In this document: positions 51,753 to 61,001 of the stretch, piece after piece
Position numbering within the stretch: the first letter of the stretch is position 1
How the letters are laid out: every line of letters starts with the position of its first letter
Assembly: GCF_029360645.1 (NCBI RefSeq)
Contig: NZ_JARDUA010000003.1
Span: forward strand, 372,001 to 436,000
Length of the DNA: 64,000 nt
Direction of reading: 5' to 3'
Source: Pontibacter litorisediminis
GTDB lineage: Bacteria > Bacteroidota > Bacteroidia > Cytophagales > Hymenobacteraceae
Position numbers and translations under genes: made by a program
Notes under the pieces: generated by a model
Told to the model about the DNA's origin: nothing
Databases searched by the model: none
Seen by the model: only the letters and a program-made list of their open reading frames with translations

Positions 51753-52757
51753 ATGAATAAAGTACTCATCATACAAACGGCTTTCCTGGGGGATGTGGTG
51801 CTGGCGACGGCGCTGGTGGAAAAGCTGCATACTTATTACCCGGAGGCGCAGCTCGACTTTCTGCTGCGCAAAGGCAACGAGGGGCTGCTGAAGGACCACC
51901 CGCTGCTGCGGCAGGTGCTGGTCTGGAACAAACAGGAAGGCAAGTATAAAAGCCTGATGCGGCTGCTCTCGCAGATCCGCACCGAGAAGTATGACCTGGT
52001 GGTGAACGTGCAGCGCTTCGGTGCCACCGGCTTCCTGACCGCTTTTTCAGGAGCCAGAGAAACCGTTGGCTTTGAGAAGAACCCGTTCTCGCGCCTGTTC
52101 ACCCGCCGCTACGTGCACGATGTACGGTCGGGCACGCACGAGGTGGAGCGCAACAATATGCTCATCCAAAGTATAACCAACGCCATACCCGCCAGACCCA
52201 GGCTCTACCCCAGCCAGGTTGATTTCGCCAAGGTGGAGCACTGGAAGCAGGAGCCGTTCATCTGCATGGCCCCTACCTCGGTGTGGTTCACCAAACAGTA
52301 CCCGCAGGAGCAGTGGGTGCAGCTCATCAACAGCCTCGACCCCAAGTATAAAGTATACTTGCTCGGCTCGCCCGCCGATAAGCAGCACTGCGACGAGATC
52401 ATCGGCCAAAGTACAAGCCAGCGTGTGGAAAACCTCTGCGGACAGCTGAACCTGCTGCAGTCGGCGGCCCTGATGCGCGATGCCGTGCTCAACTACGTGA
52501 ACGACTCCGGCCCCATGCACCTGGCCTCCGCCCTGAATGCCCCCACCTGCGCCATCTACTGCTCCACGGTGCCGCGCTTCGGCTTTGGCCCGCTGGCCGA
52601 CTTTGCCGAGGTGGTGGAGCGCGAGGAGCCGCTGTACTGCCGCCCCTGCGGTTTGCACGGCTACAAGGCCTGCCCGCAGGGCCACTTCAAGTGCGCCCGC
52701 GAAATCCGGAATGAGCAGCTGCTGGAGGTGTTAAGCGTTAAAGAGTCGGGGCGTTAA
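51753..52757 (+). CDS. Glycosyltransferase family 9 (heptosyltransferase-like)
   Basis: 334 aa. The N-terminal KVLIIQTAFLGDVVLATALV is the GT9 signature. Residue blocks YDLVVNVQRFGATGFLTAF, ICMAPTSVWFTKQYPQEQWV and NYVNDSGPMHLASALNAPTC (nucleotide-sugar site) follow, with a Cys-rich end (YCRPCGLHGYKACPQGHFKC). It transfers a sugar, possibly heptose, to lipopolysaccharide core at the inner membrane. It ends 3 bp before the next gene. Confidence 0.9.
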   Translation: MNKVLIIQTAFLGDVVLATALVEKLHTYYPEAQLDFLLRKGNEGLLKDHPLLRQVLVWNKQEGKYKSLMRLLSQIRTEKYDLVVNVQRFGATGFLTAFSGARETVGFEKNPFSRLFTRRYVHDVRSGTHEVERNNMLIQSITNAIPARPRLYPSQVDFAKVEHWKQEPFICMAPTSVWFTKQYPQEQWVQLINSLDPKYKVYLLGSPADKQHCDEIIGQSTSQRVENLCGQLNLLQSAALMRDAVLNYVNDSGPMHLASALNAPTCAIYCSTVPRFGFGPLADFAEVVEREEPLYCRPCGLHGYKACPQGHFKCAREIRNEQLLEVLSVKESGR

Positions 52758-52760
52758 GGA

Positions 52761-53321
52761 GTGACCTTGACTGTCGATGTCAAAAAAGTCCTCTTTACTA
52801 CTTTCGCCTGCTTTTTACTAGCAGCAAGTGCCTTCACACTAGATTCTAAAGATCAGGCTACGCTTTACAGCCCCTTCCTTTTCACCACGGTTACTATCTT
52901 AACCGCTCTCGACCGGTTAAGAGTAAACAAATTAAAAGCAGTAGGGTTAGGGTTGATGCTGACCTTGCCTGTATTTTTCGTTTCGGTGTTAGCTGGAGTC
53001 GGCCTTACACAAATCTTAAGGCATGCCCACGCTGGGCTGGTTGTAAGCTCGGCCATGTCGGCAGGGCTTATGTTCCTGGTTAGCAGCTTATACTTCAGCA
53101 TAGAGCGCTTTAAAACCGGTTTGGCGATCACGGCAGTGCTGGGGTTCTCTGTGCCGTTTGTGATTCAGCTGGTTGAGCTGTGCCTGCCCGGCACGAAGTC
53201 ACCGGCAGGGTTCGTCGAAGATCCGGGGCTGTTCTTCATCTGCTGGCAGACGTTTGTGGGGTTGGGAATAAGTATAGGCGTTTGGGGAAGAGCAGGACAG
53301 GGGAAGCATACTTCAGCATGA
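52761..53321 (+). CDS. Hypothetical membrane protein, 186 aa
   Basis: GTG start at 52761, 3 bp after the glycosyltransferase stop, which suggests co-transcription. Five to six hydrophobic segments are seen (LFTTFACFLLAASAF, LGLMLTLPVFFVSVLAGVGL, SSAMSAGLMFLVSSLYF, GLAITAVLGFSVPFVIQLV, FICWQTFVGLGISIGV). No motif recognised. Confidence 0.65.
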   Translation: MTLTVDVKKVLFTTFACFLLAASAFTLDSKDQATLYSPFLFTTVTILTALDRLRVNKLKAVGLGLMLTLPVFFVSVLAGVGLTQILRHAHAGLVVSSAMSAGLMFLVSSLYFSIERFKTGLAITAVLGFSVPFVIQLVELCLPGTKSPAGFVEDPGLFFICWQTFVGLGISIGVWGRAGQGKHTSA

Positions 53322-53422
53322 GGCTCTGTTCCAGTCCCCCCGCATACTATACTTGCCCCACCTGCAGTTTTACACTATATTAGAAGTATAAATATCAGGC
53401 TAAACCTACAAAATAAAACTTC

Positions 53423-54715
53423 ATGAAATACGAGCCTATCGGGCAGGAGCTGTTTATTAACCACCGCCACAACTTTTGTAAGCAGCTCAAGCCTGCGTCT
53501 ATCGCCATCTTCCACTCCAACGACACCATGCCCACCAATGCCGACGGCACCATGCCTTTCCGGCAGAGCAGCGACCTGTTCTACCTAACCGGCGTGGACC
53601 AGGAGGAAAGTATACTGCTGCTCTTCCCGGACTGCAAGGACGAGCGCCTGCAGGAGGTGCTGTTTGTGCGCGAGACAAACGACCACATCCTGACCTGGGA
53701 AGGCTACAAACTAACCAAAGAGCAGGCGCGGGAGGTATCGGGCATCCAAACCATTTACTGGACGCACCAGTTTGAGCAGGTGCTGCACACGCTCGTTTTC
53801 GAGGCCAGGCGCCTGTACCTGAACACCAACGAGCACCTGCGCGCCGTGGTGGAGGTGGAGACGCGCGATGCCCGCTTCATCAAAAAGCTAAAGGAACAGT
53901 TCCCGCTGCACAAGTATGAGCGCAGCGCCCCCATCATGCACCACTTGCGGGCCATAAAATCGCAGCGGGAGGTGGAACTGATACAGCAGGCCTGCGATAT
54001 CACCGACAAGGCTTTCCGAAGGCTGCTGGGCTTTATAAAGCCGGGCGTGATGGAGTATGAGGTTGAGGCGGAGATATACCATGAGTTCCTGCGCAACCGC
54101 TCCAAGGGGCCGGCTTACGAGCCTATCATTGCCTCCGGCGGGAACGCCTGCATCCTGCACTACACCGACAACAGCCGCGAGTGCAAGGACGGCGACCTGG
54201 TGCTGATGGACTTTGGGGCGGAGTATGCCAACTACGCTGCCGACCTGACGCGCACGGTGCCGGTAAACGGCAAGTTCACCAAGCGCCAGCGCGAAGTGTA
54301 CGAGGCCGTGCTGACGGTGATGAAAACCGCCACGCGCATGCTGGTGCCCGGCAACACCCTAGACCAGTACCACAAATTTGTGGGCACCGTGATGGAGAAC
54401 GAGCTGATAAAGCTTGGCCTGCTGAGCGAGAGCGACGTGCGCAACCAGGACCCGGACAGGCCACTGTACAAAAAGTACTTCATGCACGGCACCTCGCACC
54501 ACCTGGGGCTGGATGTGCACGACGTGGGCAATAAGTTCCGTCCGTTTGAAGAGGGCATGGTGTTTACCTGCGAGCCGGGCATCTACATCCGGGAAGAAGG
54601 CATTGGCATAAGGCTGGAGAACGATATCCTGGTTACCCATAACGGGCCGAAAGACCTGATGCAGCACATCCCCATTGAAGCGGATGCTATAGAGCGACTG
54701 ATGCAGGAAGGATAA
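53423..54715 (+). CDS. pepP: Xaa-Pro aminopeptidase (aminopeptidase P, M24B)
   Basis: 430 aa. The N-terminal aminopeptidase-P domain (RHNFCKQLKPASIAIFHSND, FYLTGVDQEES) is followed by the pita-bread metallopeptidase fold. Metal ligands are two Asp (LMDFGAEYANYAADLTR), His in HGTSHHLGLDVHD, and two Glu in FTCEPGIYIREEG and GIRLENDIL. It removes N-terminal residues before proline in the cytoplasm. A terminator follows at 54743-54772. Confidence 0.95.
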   Translation: MKYEPIGQELFINHRHNFCKQLKPASIAIFHSNDTMPTNADGTMPFRQSSDLFYLTGVDQEESILLLFPDCKDERLQEVLFVRETNDHILTWEGYKLTKEQAREVSGIQTIYWTHQFEQVLHTLVFEARRLYLNTNEHLRAVVEVETRDARFIKKLKEQFPLHKYERSAPIMHHLRAIKSQREVELIQQACDITDKAFRRLLGFIKPGVMEYEVEAEIYHEFLRNRSKGPAYEPIIASGGNACILHYTDNSRECKDGDLVLMDFGAEYANYAADLTRTVPVNGKFTKRQREVYEAVLTVMKTATRMLVPGNTLDQYHKFVGTVMENELIKLGLLSESDVRNQDPDRPLYKKYFMHGTSHHLGLDVHDVGNKFRPFEEGMVFTCEPGIYIREEGIGIRLENDILVTHNGPKDLMQHIPIEADAIERLMQEG

Positions 54716-54742
54716 CAAAACAGGATTCACCTATAGTATAAG

Positions 54743-54772
54743 GGCTGTCGGAATATGCTGACAGCCTTTTTT
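54743..54772 (+). terminator. Rho-independent terminator after pepP
   Basis: GGCTGTC (54743-54749) pairs with GACAGCC (54760-54766) and is followed by six T. Confidence 0.85.
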
Positions 54773-55092
54773 ATTGTACTTACTTTAAAATATGAGCCCT
54801 TGCATCAAAAAAAATTGAAGAATAAAACCTTGCACTGTGGTTTCAGTTTGAAGTATAGAACGCATACCGGCCAAACCACCCTGGCCAAAACGGGTGCAAT
54901 TTGGGCGGTGGTACACAGTGGTTTATGTTCAACCCAAACAAAAGTGCCTATGGTAGAACGTTACCAATCCCTGAAGAAGCATGTTGGCGGGCTGTACCCG
55001 GCCTATGATGGCGGGTGCAAAATTTTAGGCACAAAACAAACTCGTTACGAAACATGCACGTATTGTCATATCAACATATACTTTGTAGAATC

Positions 55093-56562
55093 ATGCAAAC
55101 ACATTTATCAAAAATTAAGATGCTAGCTTTCGCGCTCGTGTTCCTGCTTGTGGCAGGACCCAGTGTATTCGCGCAAAGCTCTGACCAAAGAACAAATCTG
55201 CAGATATACGGAAGTGCCTTACAATACAAAGGCGACTTAGAAGACCAGTTCTTTGAAAGTAACAGGCTGGAGTGGGGCGGCGGACTTAACCTGAATCGCT
55301 ACCTAAGCCCTTCGTTTGATGCAGGCCTGCACCTGACGTACGGAGGCGTTGAGTCTAAAATGTCTGACATGGACAGGTTCGACTCCCAGCTGGGTACTGT
55401 AATGCTGGCTGTTCGCCTTAAGATGTATGGCAACATCCTGCCAGAAGATGCCTTTATCGGCCCATACCTGCAAGTTGGTGGTGGTGGTGCCTGGGGTAAA
55501 ATAGATGCCATTTCTGGCGGTATGGTGTCCCCTGCTGACGATGATAAGTTCTTCTCAGGCGCGTTAAAAGGCGGTGCCGGTATCCGTCTCCGTTTTTCTG
55601 ATGCCGTTAGCGCTTTCATCGAGACCAATTACATGATCATTGGCCAGGATAAGATTGACGGAGTGGATGTGGGCGATAACGACCGCTTCCTGATGCACAA
55701 CGTAGGCCTTGGCTTTAACCTGGGCAAGGCAAAAGACACGGACGGTGATGGCGTGCCTGACAGACGCGACGACTGCCCTGACACCCCAACCGGCGTGCAG
55801 GTAGACAAGAAAGGTTGCCCAATAGACTCTGACGGCGACGGTGTGCCTGATTACCAGGACGAGTGCCCTTCTGAGGCTGGTGTGGCTAACCTGAACGGAT
55901 GCCCTGACCGCGACGGCGACGGTATTGCTGACAAGAATGACCAGTGCCCTGATGAGGCCGGTACTGCCGCTACAAACGGTTGCCCTGACTCTGACAATGA
56001 CGGCATAGCCGATGCCCAGGACAAGTGCCCTGACACTCCTGCCGGCGTGCAAGTTGGCCCAGACGGTTGCCCAGTAGACTCTGACGGCGACGGTGTTCCG
56101 GATAACGAAGATGCTTGCCCTAACTCAGCCGGTACTGCCGAAACCAAAGGATGCCCTGAGCTGGATGAGGCTACGAAGAAACTGATCGAAGAGAAAGTAC
56201 GCTTCGAGTTCGACAGAGCCCGTGTGCAGGATAGCTACAAGCAGCTGCTGGACAGCATCACTGTATCGCTGCAGAAATACCCAGACCACGTGCTGCTGAT
56301 CAAAGGCCACGCTGACTACATCGGTTCTGAGGAGTACAACCAGGCGCTGTCTGAGCGCAGAGCCGAGGCTGTGAAAGAATACCTGATCCAGCAGGGTGTG
56401 CAGAACCCAGACCGACTGGTGACGAAAGGCTATGGCGAGACGCAGCCACTTGTAAAAGTGAACGAGCGCCTGTCCAGACGCAGAACGGAGAAGGAGCGCG
56501 CCCAGAACAGAAGGGTAGGCTTTGAGATGAACACACCAGATATGCAGATAAACCTGGATTAA
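55093..56562 (+). CDS. OmpA-family outer-membrane porin with TSP3 repeats
   Basis: 489 aa from the ATG at 55093 (MQTHLSKIKMLAFALVFLLV ... VFAQ signal); the frame opens further upstream but the signal peptide fixes the start. An N-terminal 8-strand barrel (about 30-215) is followed by five thrombospondin type-3 calcium-binding repeats (DGDGVPDRRDDCPDTPTGVQ onward), then an OmpA C-terminal domain (LLIKGHADYIGSEEYNQALS, GYGETQPLV, AQNRRVGFE). It links outer membrane and peptidoglycan. In the OmpA motif, Ala replaces the usual Thr of GHTD. A TATACTTTG element lies just before the start. Confidence 0.93.
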   Translation: MQTHLSKIKMLAFALVFLLVAGPSVFAQSSDQRTNLQIYGSALQYKGDLEDQFFESNRLEWGGGLNLNRYLSPSFDAGLHLTYGGVESKMSDMDRFDSQLGTVMLAVRLKMYGNILPEDAFIGPYLQVGGGGAWGKIDAISGGMVSPADDDKFFSGALKGGAGIRLRFSDAVSAFIETNYMIIGQDKIDGVDVGDNDRFLMHNVGLGFNLGKAKDTDGDGVPDRRDDCPDTPTGVQVDKKGCPIDSDGDGVPDYQDECPSEAGVANLNGCPDRDGDGIADKNDQCPDEAGTAATNGCPDSDNDGIADAQDKCPDTPAGVQVGPDGCPVDSDGDGVPDNEDACPNSAGTAETKGCPELDEATKKLIEEKVRFEFDRARVQDSYKQLLDSITVSLQKYPDHVLLIKGHADYIGSEEYNQALSERRAEAVKEYLIQQGVQNPDRLVTKGYGETQPLVKVNERLSRRRTEKERAQNRRVGFEMNTPDMQINLD

Positions 56563-56581
56563 CATATCTGAAGTATAAAAC

Positions 56582-56615
56582 AAAAGCGCCGCAGGCATAT
56601 GCCTGCGGCGCTTTT
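56582..56615. terminator. Terminator after the OmpA/TSP3 gene
   Basis: AAAAGCGCCGCAGGCAT pairs with ATGCCTGCGGCGCTTTT, a perfect 17-bp arm; T-run to the right. Confidence 0.92.
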
Positions 56616-56831
56616 GTTTTATACTTCAACGTGTAAAGGATGCTTAGGCCGGAAAAACCATAAGAAAGACCCTCGCCCGCCTCCGGCGTGTGTGCGTTAT
56701 CTGGTGGTGCCCCGCCTCTTATACTTTCAAAGCTAGCTCTACCCTTTATGGCGCGAGCGTCCACGCTAGTGACTGGCTATGGTTGGGCCAGAGGTTCAGT
56801 AAGGTTATAAATCCGACCTTGTAATGGGGCT

Positions 56832-56846
56832 CGGGTTACAAACCCA
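56832..56846. repeat. Small hairpin element (CGGGTT-ACA-AACCCA)
   Basis: Followed by CGCCAG like the copies at 32307 and 50652; one end pair is lost. Confidence 0.6.
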
Positions 56847-56998
56847 CGCCAGCAAATGACATGAAACGCATGTATACCTTGCACCTGCCGAGGGCAAGCG
56901 AGGGGGAGGAGGAAGTATAAAGTATAAACGCCCGCTCGTACAGAAAGAGCGGGCGTTTATACTTGGGGTAGTTTATACTTGGGGTATTTTATACTTTC

Positions 56999-57922
56999 TT
57001 ATCCTTTTTGGGCCAGCAGGTACAGCACCGCCATGCGTATGGCCACGCCATTTTCCACCTGGTTCAGGATAATGGAGTGGTGCGAGTCGGCGGCATCGGA
57101 GCTGAGCTCCACGCCGCGGTTTATCGGGCCCGGGTGCATCAGCACGATCTCTTTGTTCAGGTTATCGAGCATTTTCTTGTCGATGCCATAGTATAACGTG
57201 TATTCGCGCAAGGACGGGAAGTATTTCATCTGCTGGCGCTCCAGCTGGATGCGCAGCACGTTGGCCACATCACACCACTCCAGCGCCTTCCGTACGTTGG
57301 TCTCCACCTTCACGCCCAATTGCTGGATATACTTTGGCAGCAGCGTAATCGGGCCGCACACCATCACCTCGGCGCCCTGCTTTTGCAGCGCGAAGATGTT
57401 GGACAGCGCCACCCGCGAGTGCAGGATATCGCCGATGATCACCACCTTTTTACCGGCCACTTCGCCCAAGCGCTCCCGGATAGAGAAAGAATCGAGCAGG
57501 GCCTGCGTGGGGTGCTCGTGGGTGCCGTCGCCGGCGTTTACGATGTTGGCCGGGATGTGGCGGCTCAAAAAGTGCGGTGCGCCAGGGCTGGAGTGGCGCA
57601 TCACGATCATGTCCACCTTCATGGCCAGGATGTTGTTTACCGTGTCGAGCAGGGTTTCGCCTTTCTTTACCGAGCTGCTGCTGCTGCTGAAGTTGATCAC
57701 ATCGGCTGAGAGGCGCTTCTCGGCCAGCTCAAAAGAGAGGCGCGTGCGCGTGGAGTTCTCGAAGAAAACGTTGGCGATGGTGATGTCGCGCAGCGAAGGC
57801 ACTTTCTTGATCGGCCTGTTCAGTACATCTTTAAAATTATCGGCAGTCTCAAAAATGAGCTGGATGTCTTGGGGGGTGATGTCTTTGATACCTAACAGGT
57901 GCCGGACGCTGAGCTCTTGCAT
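56999..57922 (-). CDS. pyrB: Aspartate carbamoyltransferase catalytic subunit
   Basis: 307 aa. The carbamoyl-phosphate loop is FFENSTRTRLSFELAEKRL; SSSSSVKKGET is the 80s loop; HEHPTQALLDSFSI and MHPGPINRGVEL follow. It makes N-carbamoyl-aspartate, the first committed step of pyrimidine synthesis. No regulatory subunit gene is adjacent. It starts 12 bp after pyrR in one operon. Confidence 0.97.
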   Translation of the reverse strand: MQELSVRHLLGIKDITPQDIQLIFETADNFKDVLNRPIKKVPSLRDITIANVFFENSTRTRLSFELAEKRLSADVINFSSSSSSVKKGETLLDTVNNILAMKVDMIVMRHSSPGAPHFLSRHIPANIVNAGDGTHEHPTQALLDSFSIRERLGEVAGKKVVIIGDILHSRVALSNIFALQKQGAEVMVCGPITLLPKYIQQLGVKVETNVRKALEWCDVANVLRIQLERQQMKYFPSLREYTLYYGIDKKMLDNLNKEIVLMHPGPINRGVELSSDAADSHHSIILNQVENGVAIRMAVLYLLAQKG

Positions 57923-57934
57923 GTATGGAGAATT

Positions 57935-58483
57935 TTATTCGTCGGTTTTGGTAATAAGCCAGATGGCGTCTTCCTCGGCCTGCTCACCTTTCCATTCTAC
58001 CAGCACCCGCTGGCTCAGCAGCGAGTTTACCTTACGGCCCACATACGTTGGCTGTATGGGCAGGTGGCGGGTATAAAGGCGGTCTATAAGCACCAGCAGC
58101 TCCACGTTGGCGGGGCGGCCATAGGCAATCATGGCATCCAGGGCGGCACGCACCGAGCGGCCCGTGTAGAGCACATCATCCACCAGGATCACGTTTTTCC
58201 CCTCCACCAAAAAATCTATTTTAGTGGCGTTGGCCGTAATGGGCGTGTCGCGGCGGCGGAAGTCGTCGCGGTGGAAGGTGGTGTCCAGGAGGCCGGTGGG
58301 CACCTGCTTGCCCAGGATGCTGGCCAGGGTGCTTTGGATGCGCCGCGCCACGAACTTGCCGCGGGGCTGCAGGCCCAGGATCACAGAGTCAGAAAAGTCG
58401 CCATGGTTCTCGATCAGCTGGTGGCACAGGCGCAGCACCATGATGTCGAGCAGTTGGTGGTTTACGATGAGTCTTTTCTGCAT
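57935..58483 (-). CDS. pyrR: PyrR pyrimidine operon regulator / uracil phosphoribosyltransferase
   Basis: 182 aa from the ATG at 58483 (MQKRLIVNHQLLDIMVLRLC); an earlier alternative start would add seven residues. The PRPP loop VILVDDVLYTGRSVRAALD is intact, with DTTFHRDDFRRRD and RLYTRHLPIQPTYVGRKV typical of PyrR. In Bacteroidota it may act mainly as uracil phosphoribosyltransferase. No attenuator hairpin was identified upstream. Confidence 0.95.
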   Translation of the reverse strand: MQKRLIVNHQLLDIMVLRLCHQLIENHGDFSDSVILGLQPRGKFVARRIQSTLASILGKQVPTGLLDTTFHRDDFRRRDTPITANATKIDFLVEGKNVILVDDVLYTGRSVRAALDAMIAYGRPANVELLVLIDRLYTRHLPIQPTYVGRKVNSLLSQRVLVEWKGEQAEEDAIWLITKTDE

Positions 58484-58663
58484 AGCCGGGATAATTAAAC
58501 GCAAATATAGAAAGGATTGGGAGAGTTATAAAGTTAGAAAGTTAAAGAGTTAAAAAGTTAGAGCCTGAGAGAATGCTGAAGAAGGGCATGCCCGGATCAT
58601 GCCTGTTTTTCTCTCACGGGCATTCCTTTATGCGGAGAATCCTGATTAGGACAACCAATAACG

Positions 58664-60157
58664 CTAAAACGTGATCTTGTTGATGTAGAACACCTGCCGG
58701 AAATCGCCCCCTTTTGGTTTGATGCGCTGAAAGCCGAAGGAGGCCATGCTCTTGCCATACCACCGGATAAGGCCGGGGTACTCGGTGCTTTGGATCTTTT
58801 CGCTGTCTGCGTAGGGGAGCAGCTCTACCTCCGTCGTCTCGTCTGCGTAGCGGTCCTCATCCATTAGCTGGTACACAATTTTGCTGTCCTCGGGGTAAGC
58901 CATCAGCACCCGTCCATCGGGGAGGTACTGCACCTCCACCACATGGGTCAGTTGGTACGTGGTGATGCCCATTAAGGGCATGGCGTTGTCCCAAAGCAGC
59001 TGCCCCTGCTTGTCGAAGCCCAGGGCTATGGCATGGGTGCGCTTAAAGCCGTCTTCCTCCCTGTTTGGCCTAAGGCTGACATGGTCCAGGCCGATGTTGC
59101 TGCTGCGCGCGTTGCTGTACTCCGGGTAGTAGGCCTCGGCCGCCAACACATAGCCGGTGGGTGTCACGATAAGGTCGTGCAGGAGCAGGCGGTAATTAAA
59201 ACTCGGGCCGCGGCCGGCATTAATACGGTTTTCCTCGCGGCGGCGGGTACGCTCCTCACGGCGGGGCTTCATAAACTTCAGGAAGTTGCGGAGCTGGAGA
59301 ATGTTGTAGAAGTTGCCATCTACTACCCTTGAGGCCAGCGGCGTGGCAAAAAAACCTTGCGCGAAGCGTAGGTCGCGGGTGCCGTAGGTGCCGATCAGTA
59401 GCTTTTGGGTGCTGTCGCCGGGTGTAACCTCTGCGTTTAACAGGCTCTTGTTTTCCTGTTGAAGTATAAAGTAGTTGCTCAGCAGCTTGCCGTTGGCATC
59501 GAAGCTCTTGACCTGCAGCCGCGACACACGCCCGTTCGACTCAGAGATCACCACATCCACCCGGTTGTGCTCATGGTCGGCCAGCAGGTCTGAAAAAGTG
59601 GAGTGCTCGCCATAAGGGGAGGGCAGGGATGTGCTCTCACCGGTTTTCGTGTTTAGGTGCAGCAGCAGGGGCTTGCCGTCTTTCCGGTTGCGCCCGATCA
59701 GGAAATAGTTTCCCTGGAGCACGGCGTACTCGTAAATAATGTCGAGTTGGTCAAGCGTGTATTCCTTGTGCCAGGTATCGCCTGTCTGGTGGTTCAGGCG
59801 CACAAAGGTATAATCGCGCTGGTTATCGGCGCCAAACAACAGGTACGTGTAGGGGCCGGTGGTATAGTAGCGGATGTAGTCGTTGTCGGGTGCAATATTC
59901 ACGGTGTCGGCCCATACTTCCTCCAGTTGGCTGTTGTACTTGGTGAAATGGAACGAGGCCTCCGTCTCCCAGCCATTGCTGGTTTTGTGGTACAGCAGCA
60001 GGCTGCTGTCAGGTAAGGCGATTACCTCTACATCCACCTCCTCAGCCTTCAAAGGGAGCTCCAGGCGCACAGGCTGTGTCGGTGCCTCCTGTGCCAGCAG
60101 GGGCACCGCAAGTACAAACGATAGCAGCAGGGCAAGCAGGTGGCGGAGGTGTGGCAT
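58664..60157 (-). CDS. Large exported protein of unknown function, 497 aa
   Basis: Signal peptide MPHLRHLLALLLSFVLAVPL ... LAQ. The mature protein has repeated strand-rich units of about 45 residues (SLLLYHKTSNGWETEASFHF, TYLLFGADNQRDYTFVRL, NYFLIGRNRKDGKPLLLHL, GYVLAAEAYYPEYSN) that suggest a beta-propeller. Only a few Cys. Probably periplasmic or at the cell surface. No assigned family. Confidence 0.7.
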   Translation of the reverse strand: MPHLRHLLALLLSFVLAVPLLAQEAPTQPVRLELPLKAEEVDVEVIALPDSSLLLYHKTSNGWETEASFHFTKYNSQLEEVWADTVNIAPDNDYIRYYTTGPYTYLLFGADNQRDYTFVRLNHQTGDTWHKEYTLDQLDIIYEYAVLQGNYFLIGRNRKDGKPLLLHLNTKTGESTSLPSPYGEHSTFSDLLADHEHNRVDVVISESNGRVSRLQVKSFDANGKLLSNYFILQQENKSLLNAEVTPGDSTQKLLIGTYGTRDLRFAQGFFATPLASRVVDGNFYNILQLRNFLKFMKPRREERTRRREENRINAGRGPSFNYRLLLHDLIVTPTGYVLAAEAYYPEYSNARSSNIGLDHVSLRPNREEDGFKRTHAIALGFDKQGQLLWDNAMPLMGITTYQLTHVVEVQYLPDGRVLMAYPEDSKIVYQLMDEDRYADETTEVELLPYADSEKIQSTEYPGLIRWYGKSMASFGFQRIKPKGGDFRQVFYINKITF

Positions 60158-60200
60158 AGGATCAGGGCGTTAGTGCTATCCGGTGAAGGAATAATATAAA

Positions 60201-60240
60201 AATAGCAGCTTATTACATTTTACTGTAAAAAGCTGCTATT
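60201..60240. terminator. Possible terminator between two minus-strand genes
   Basis: AATAGCAGCTT (60201-60211) pairs with AAGCTGCTATT (60230-60240) across an 18-nt AT-rich loop. It lies 29 bp past the stop of the EVE gene. Confidence 0.55.
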
Positions 60241-60268
60241 CGTTGTCCTAGGGTGTGGCTTCTGTAAC

Positions 60269-60679
60269 CTAGTTGCCCAGCGCCAGCAGCACGTCAAATT
60301 CCTCCGCCTTGAGCGGCATTACCGAGAGGCGCGACTGGCGCAGCAGTGCTATATCCTGCAGGCGCTCGTCCTGCTTTATCTGCTCCAGTGTTACCGGCTC
60401 CTTAAAGTCGCGGAAAGGCACCAGGTCTACCACCACCCACTTGCCCTTGTCGTCTGCGGCGGTTGGGTCCGGGTAAGCGGCTTTATCTACCTTGGCGATG
60501 CCCACCACGGCTTTTTCGGACACGCTGTGGTAGAACAGCACCAGGTCGCCGGGCTGCATCTGCTGCATGTTGTTGCGGGCCTGGTAATTGCGCACGCCGT
60601 CCCACATGGTGCGGCCTTCTTTTACCAAGTCGGCCCAGGAATAAGTTTCAGGTTCTGATTTTACTAACCAGTGTTGCAT
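60269..60679 (-). CDS. EVE-domain protein
   Basis: 136 aa. QHWLVKSEPETYSWADLVKE, MWDGVRNYQARNNMQQMQPGD and LVLFYHSVSEKAVVGIAKV are the conserved EVE blocks (a PUA-like fold that recognises modified bases). The protein is soluble with no fused nuclease, so it is the housekeeping type. Confidence 0.92.
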   Translation of the reverse strand: MQHWLVKSEPETYSWADLVKEGRTMWDGVRNYQARNNMQQMQPGDLVLFYHSVSEKAVVGIAKVDKAAYPDPTAADDKGKWVVVDLVPFRDFKEPVTLEQIKQDERLQDIALLRQSRLSVMPLKAEEFDVLLALGN

Positions 60680-60756
60680 TAGTGTAAGGGTGAATGAAGT
60701 TAAAAAGTTAGAGAGTTTGGGAGTTGTAGAGGCGCACTACCTTGCGTCTTTAGAAG

Positions 60757-60969
60757 TTATCGGGAAGCCTGCGTGGTAGCCGCCTTCTGCTGCCGTGCCC
60801 GCCAGAACATCAACAGCTCATTGATGACGACGACGAACAGCGCACCATGCACCAGGCCCACCCAGTAGGTACTAGAGAGATCCAGAAGTGTAAGTATGGC
60901 AGAAAGTATCAGGAGAAAGCCCCTGATCAGCCCACGGCTGTTGTTAGATAGGTTTTCGTATGTTTTCAT
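60757..60969 (-). CDS. Small membrane protein, 70 aa
   Basis: Two hydrophobic segments (FLLILSAILTLLDLSSTYWV and GALFVVVINELLMFW) with a basic tail. It resembles the N-terminal half of the protein from 61002-61430 (both begin Y-x-x-L-S followed by two TM segments and an Asp in ALTxLDL/VLTVADL), so the two may be paralogues. Probably in one operon with it. Confidence 0.6.
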   Translation of the reverse strand: MKTYENLSNNSRGLIRGFLLILSAILTLLDLSSTYWVGLVHGALFVVVINELLMFWRARQQKAATTQASR

Positions 60970-61001
60970 AATCGGCTAAAAGTATGATATAAAGAGACAG
61001 G

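Larger units (their letters stand above)
56563..56998. other. 436-bp intergenic region with terminators and repeats
   Basis: No gene. It holds the terminator 56582-56615, a hairpin element at 56832-56846 and a related imperfect one at 56754-56769. A run of AAGTATA/TATACTT heptamers stands at 56912-56996, six in 85 bp. Confidence 0.75.

Noticed and set aside
54755-55126. 123-codon frame between pepP and the OmpA gene
   Set aside because: It starts within the pepP terminator and overlaps the signal-peptide start of the OmpA gene in another frame; no domain is seen.
57923-58660. PyrR-binding attenuator before pyrR
   Set aside because: The leader has only AGTTAAA-type tandem runs and no anti-terminator/terminator pair that I could fold.
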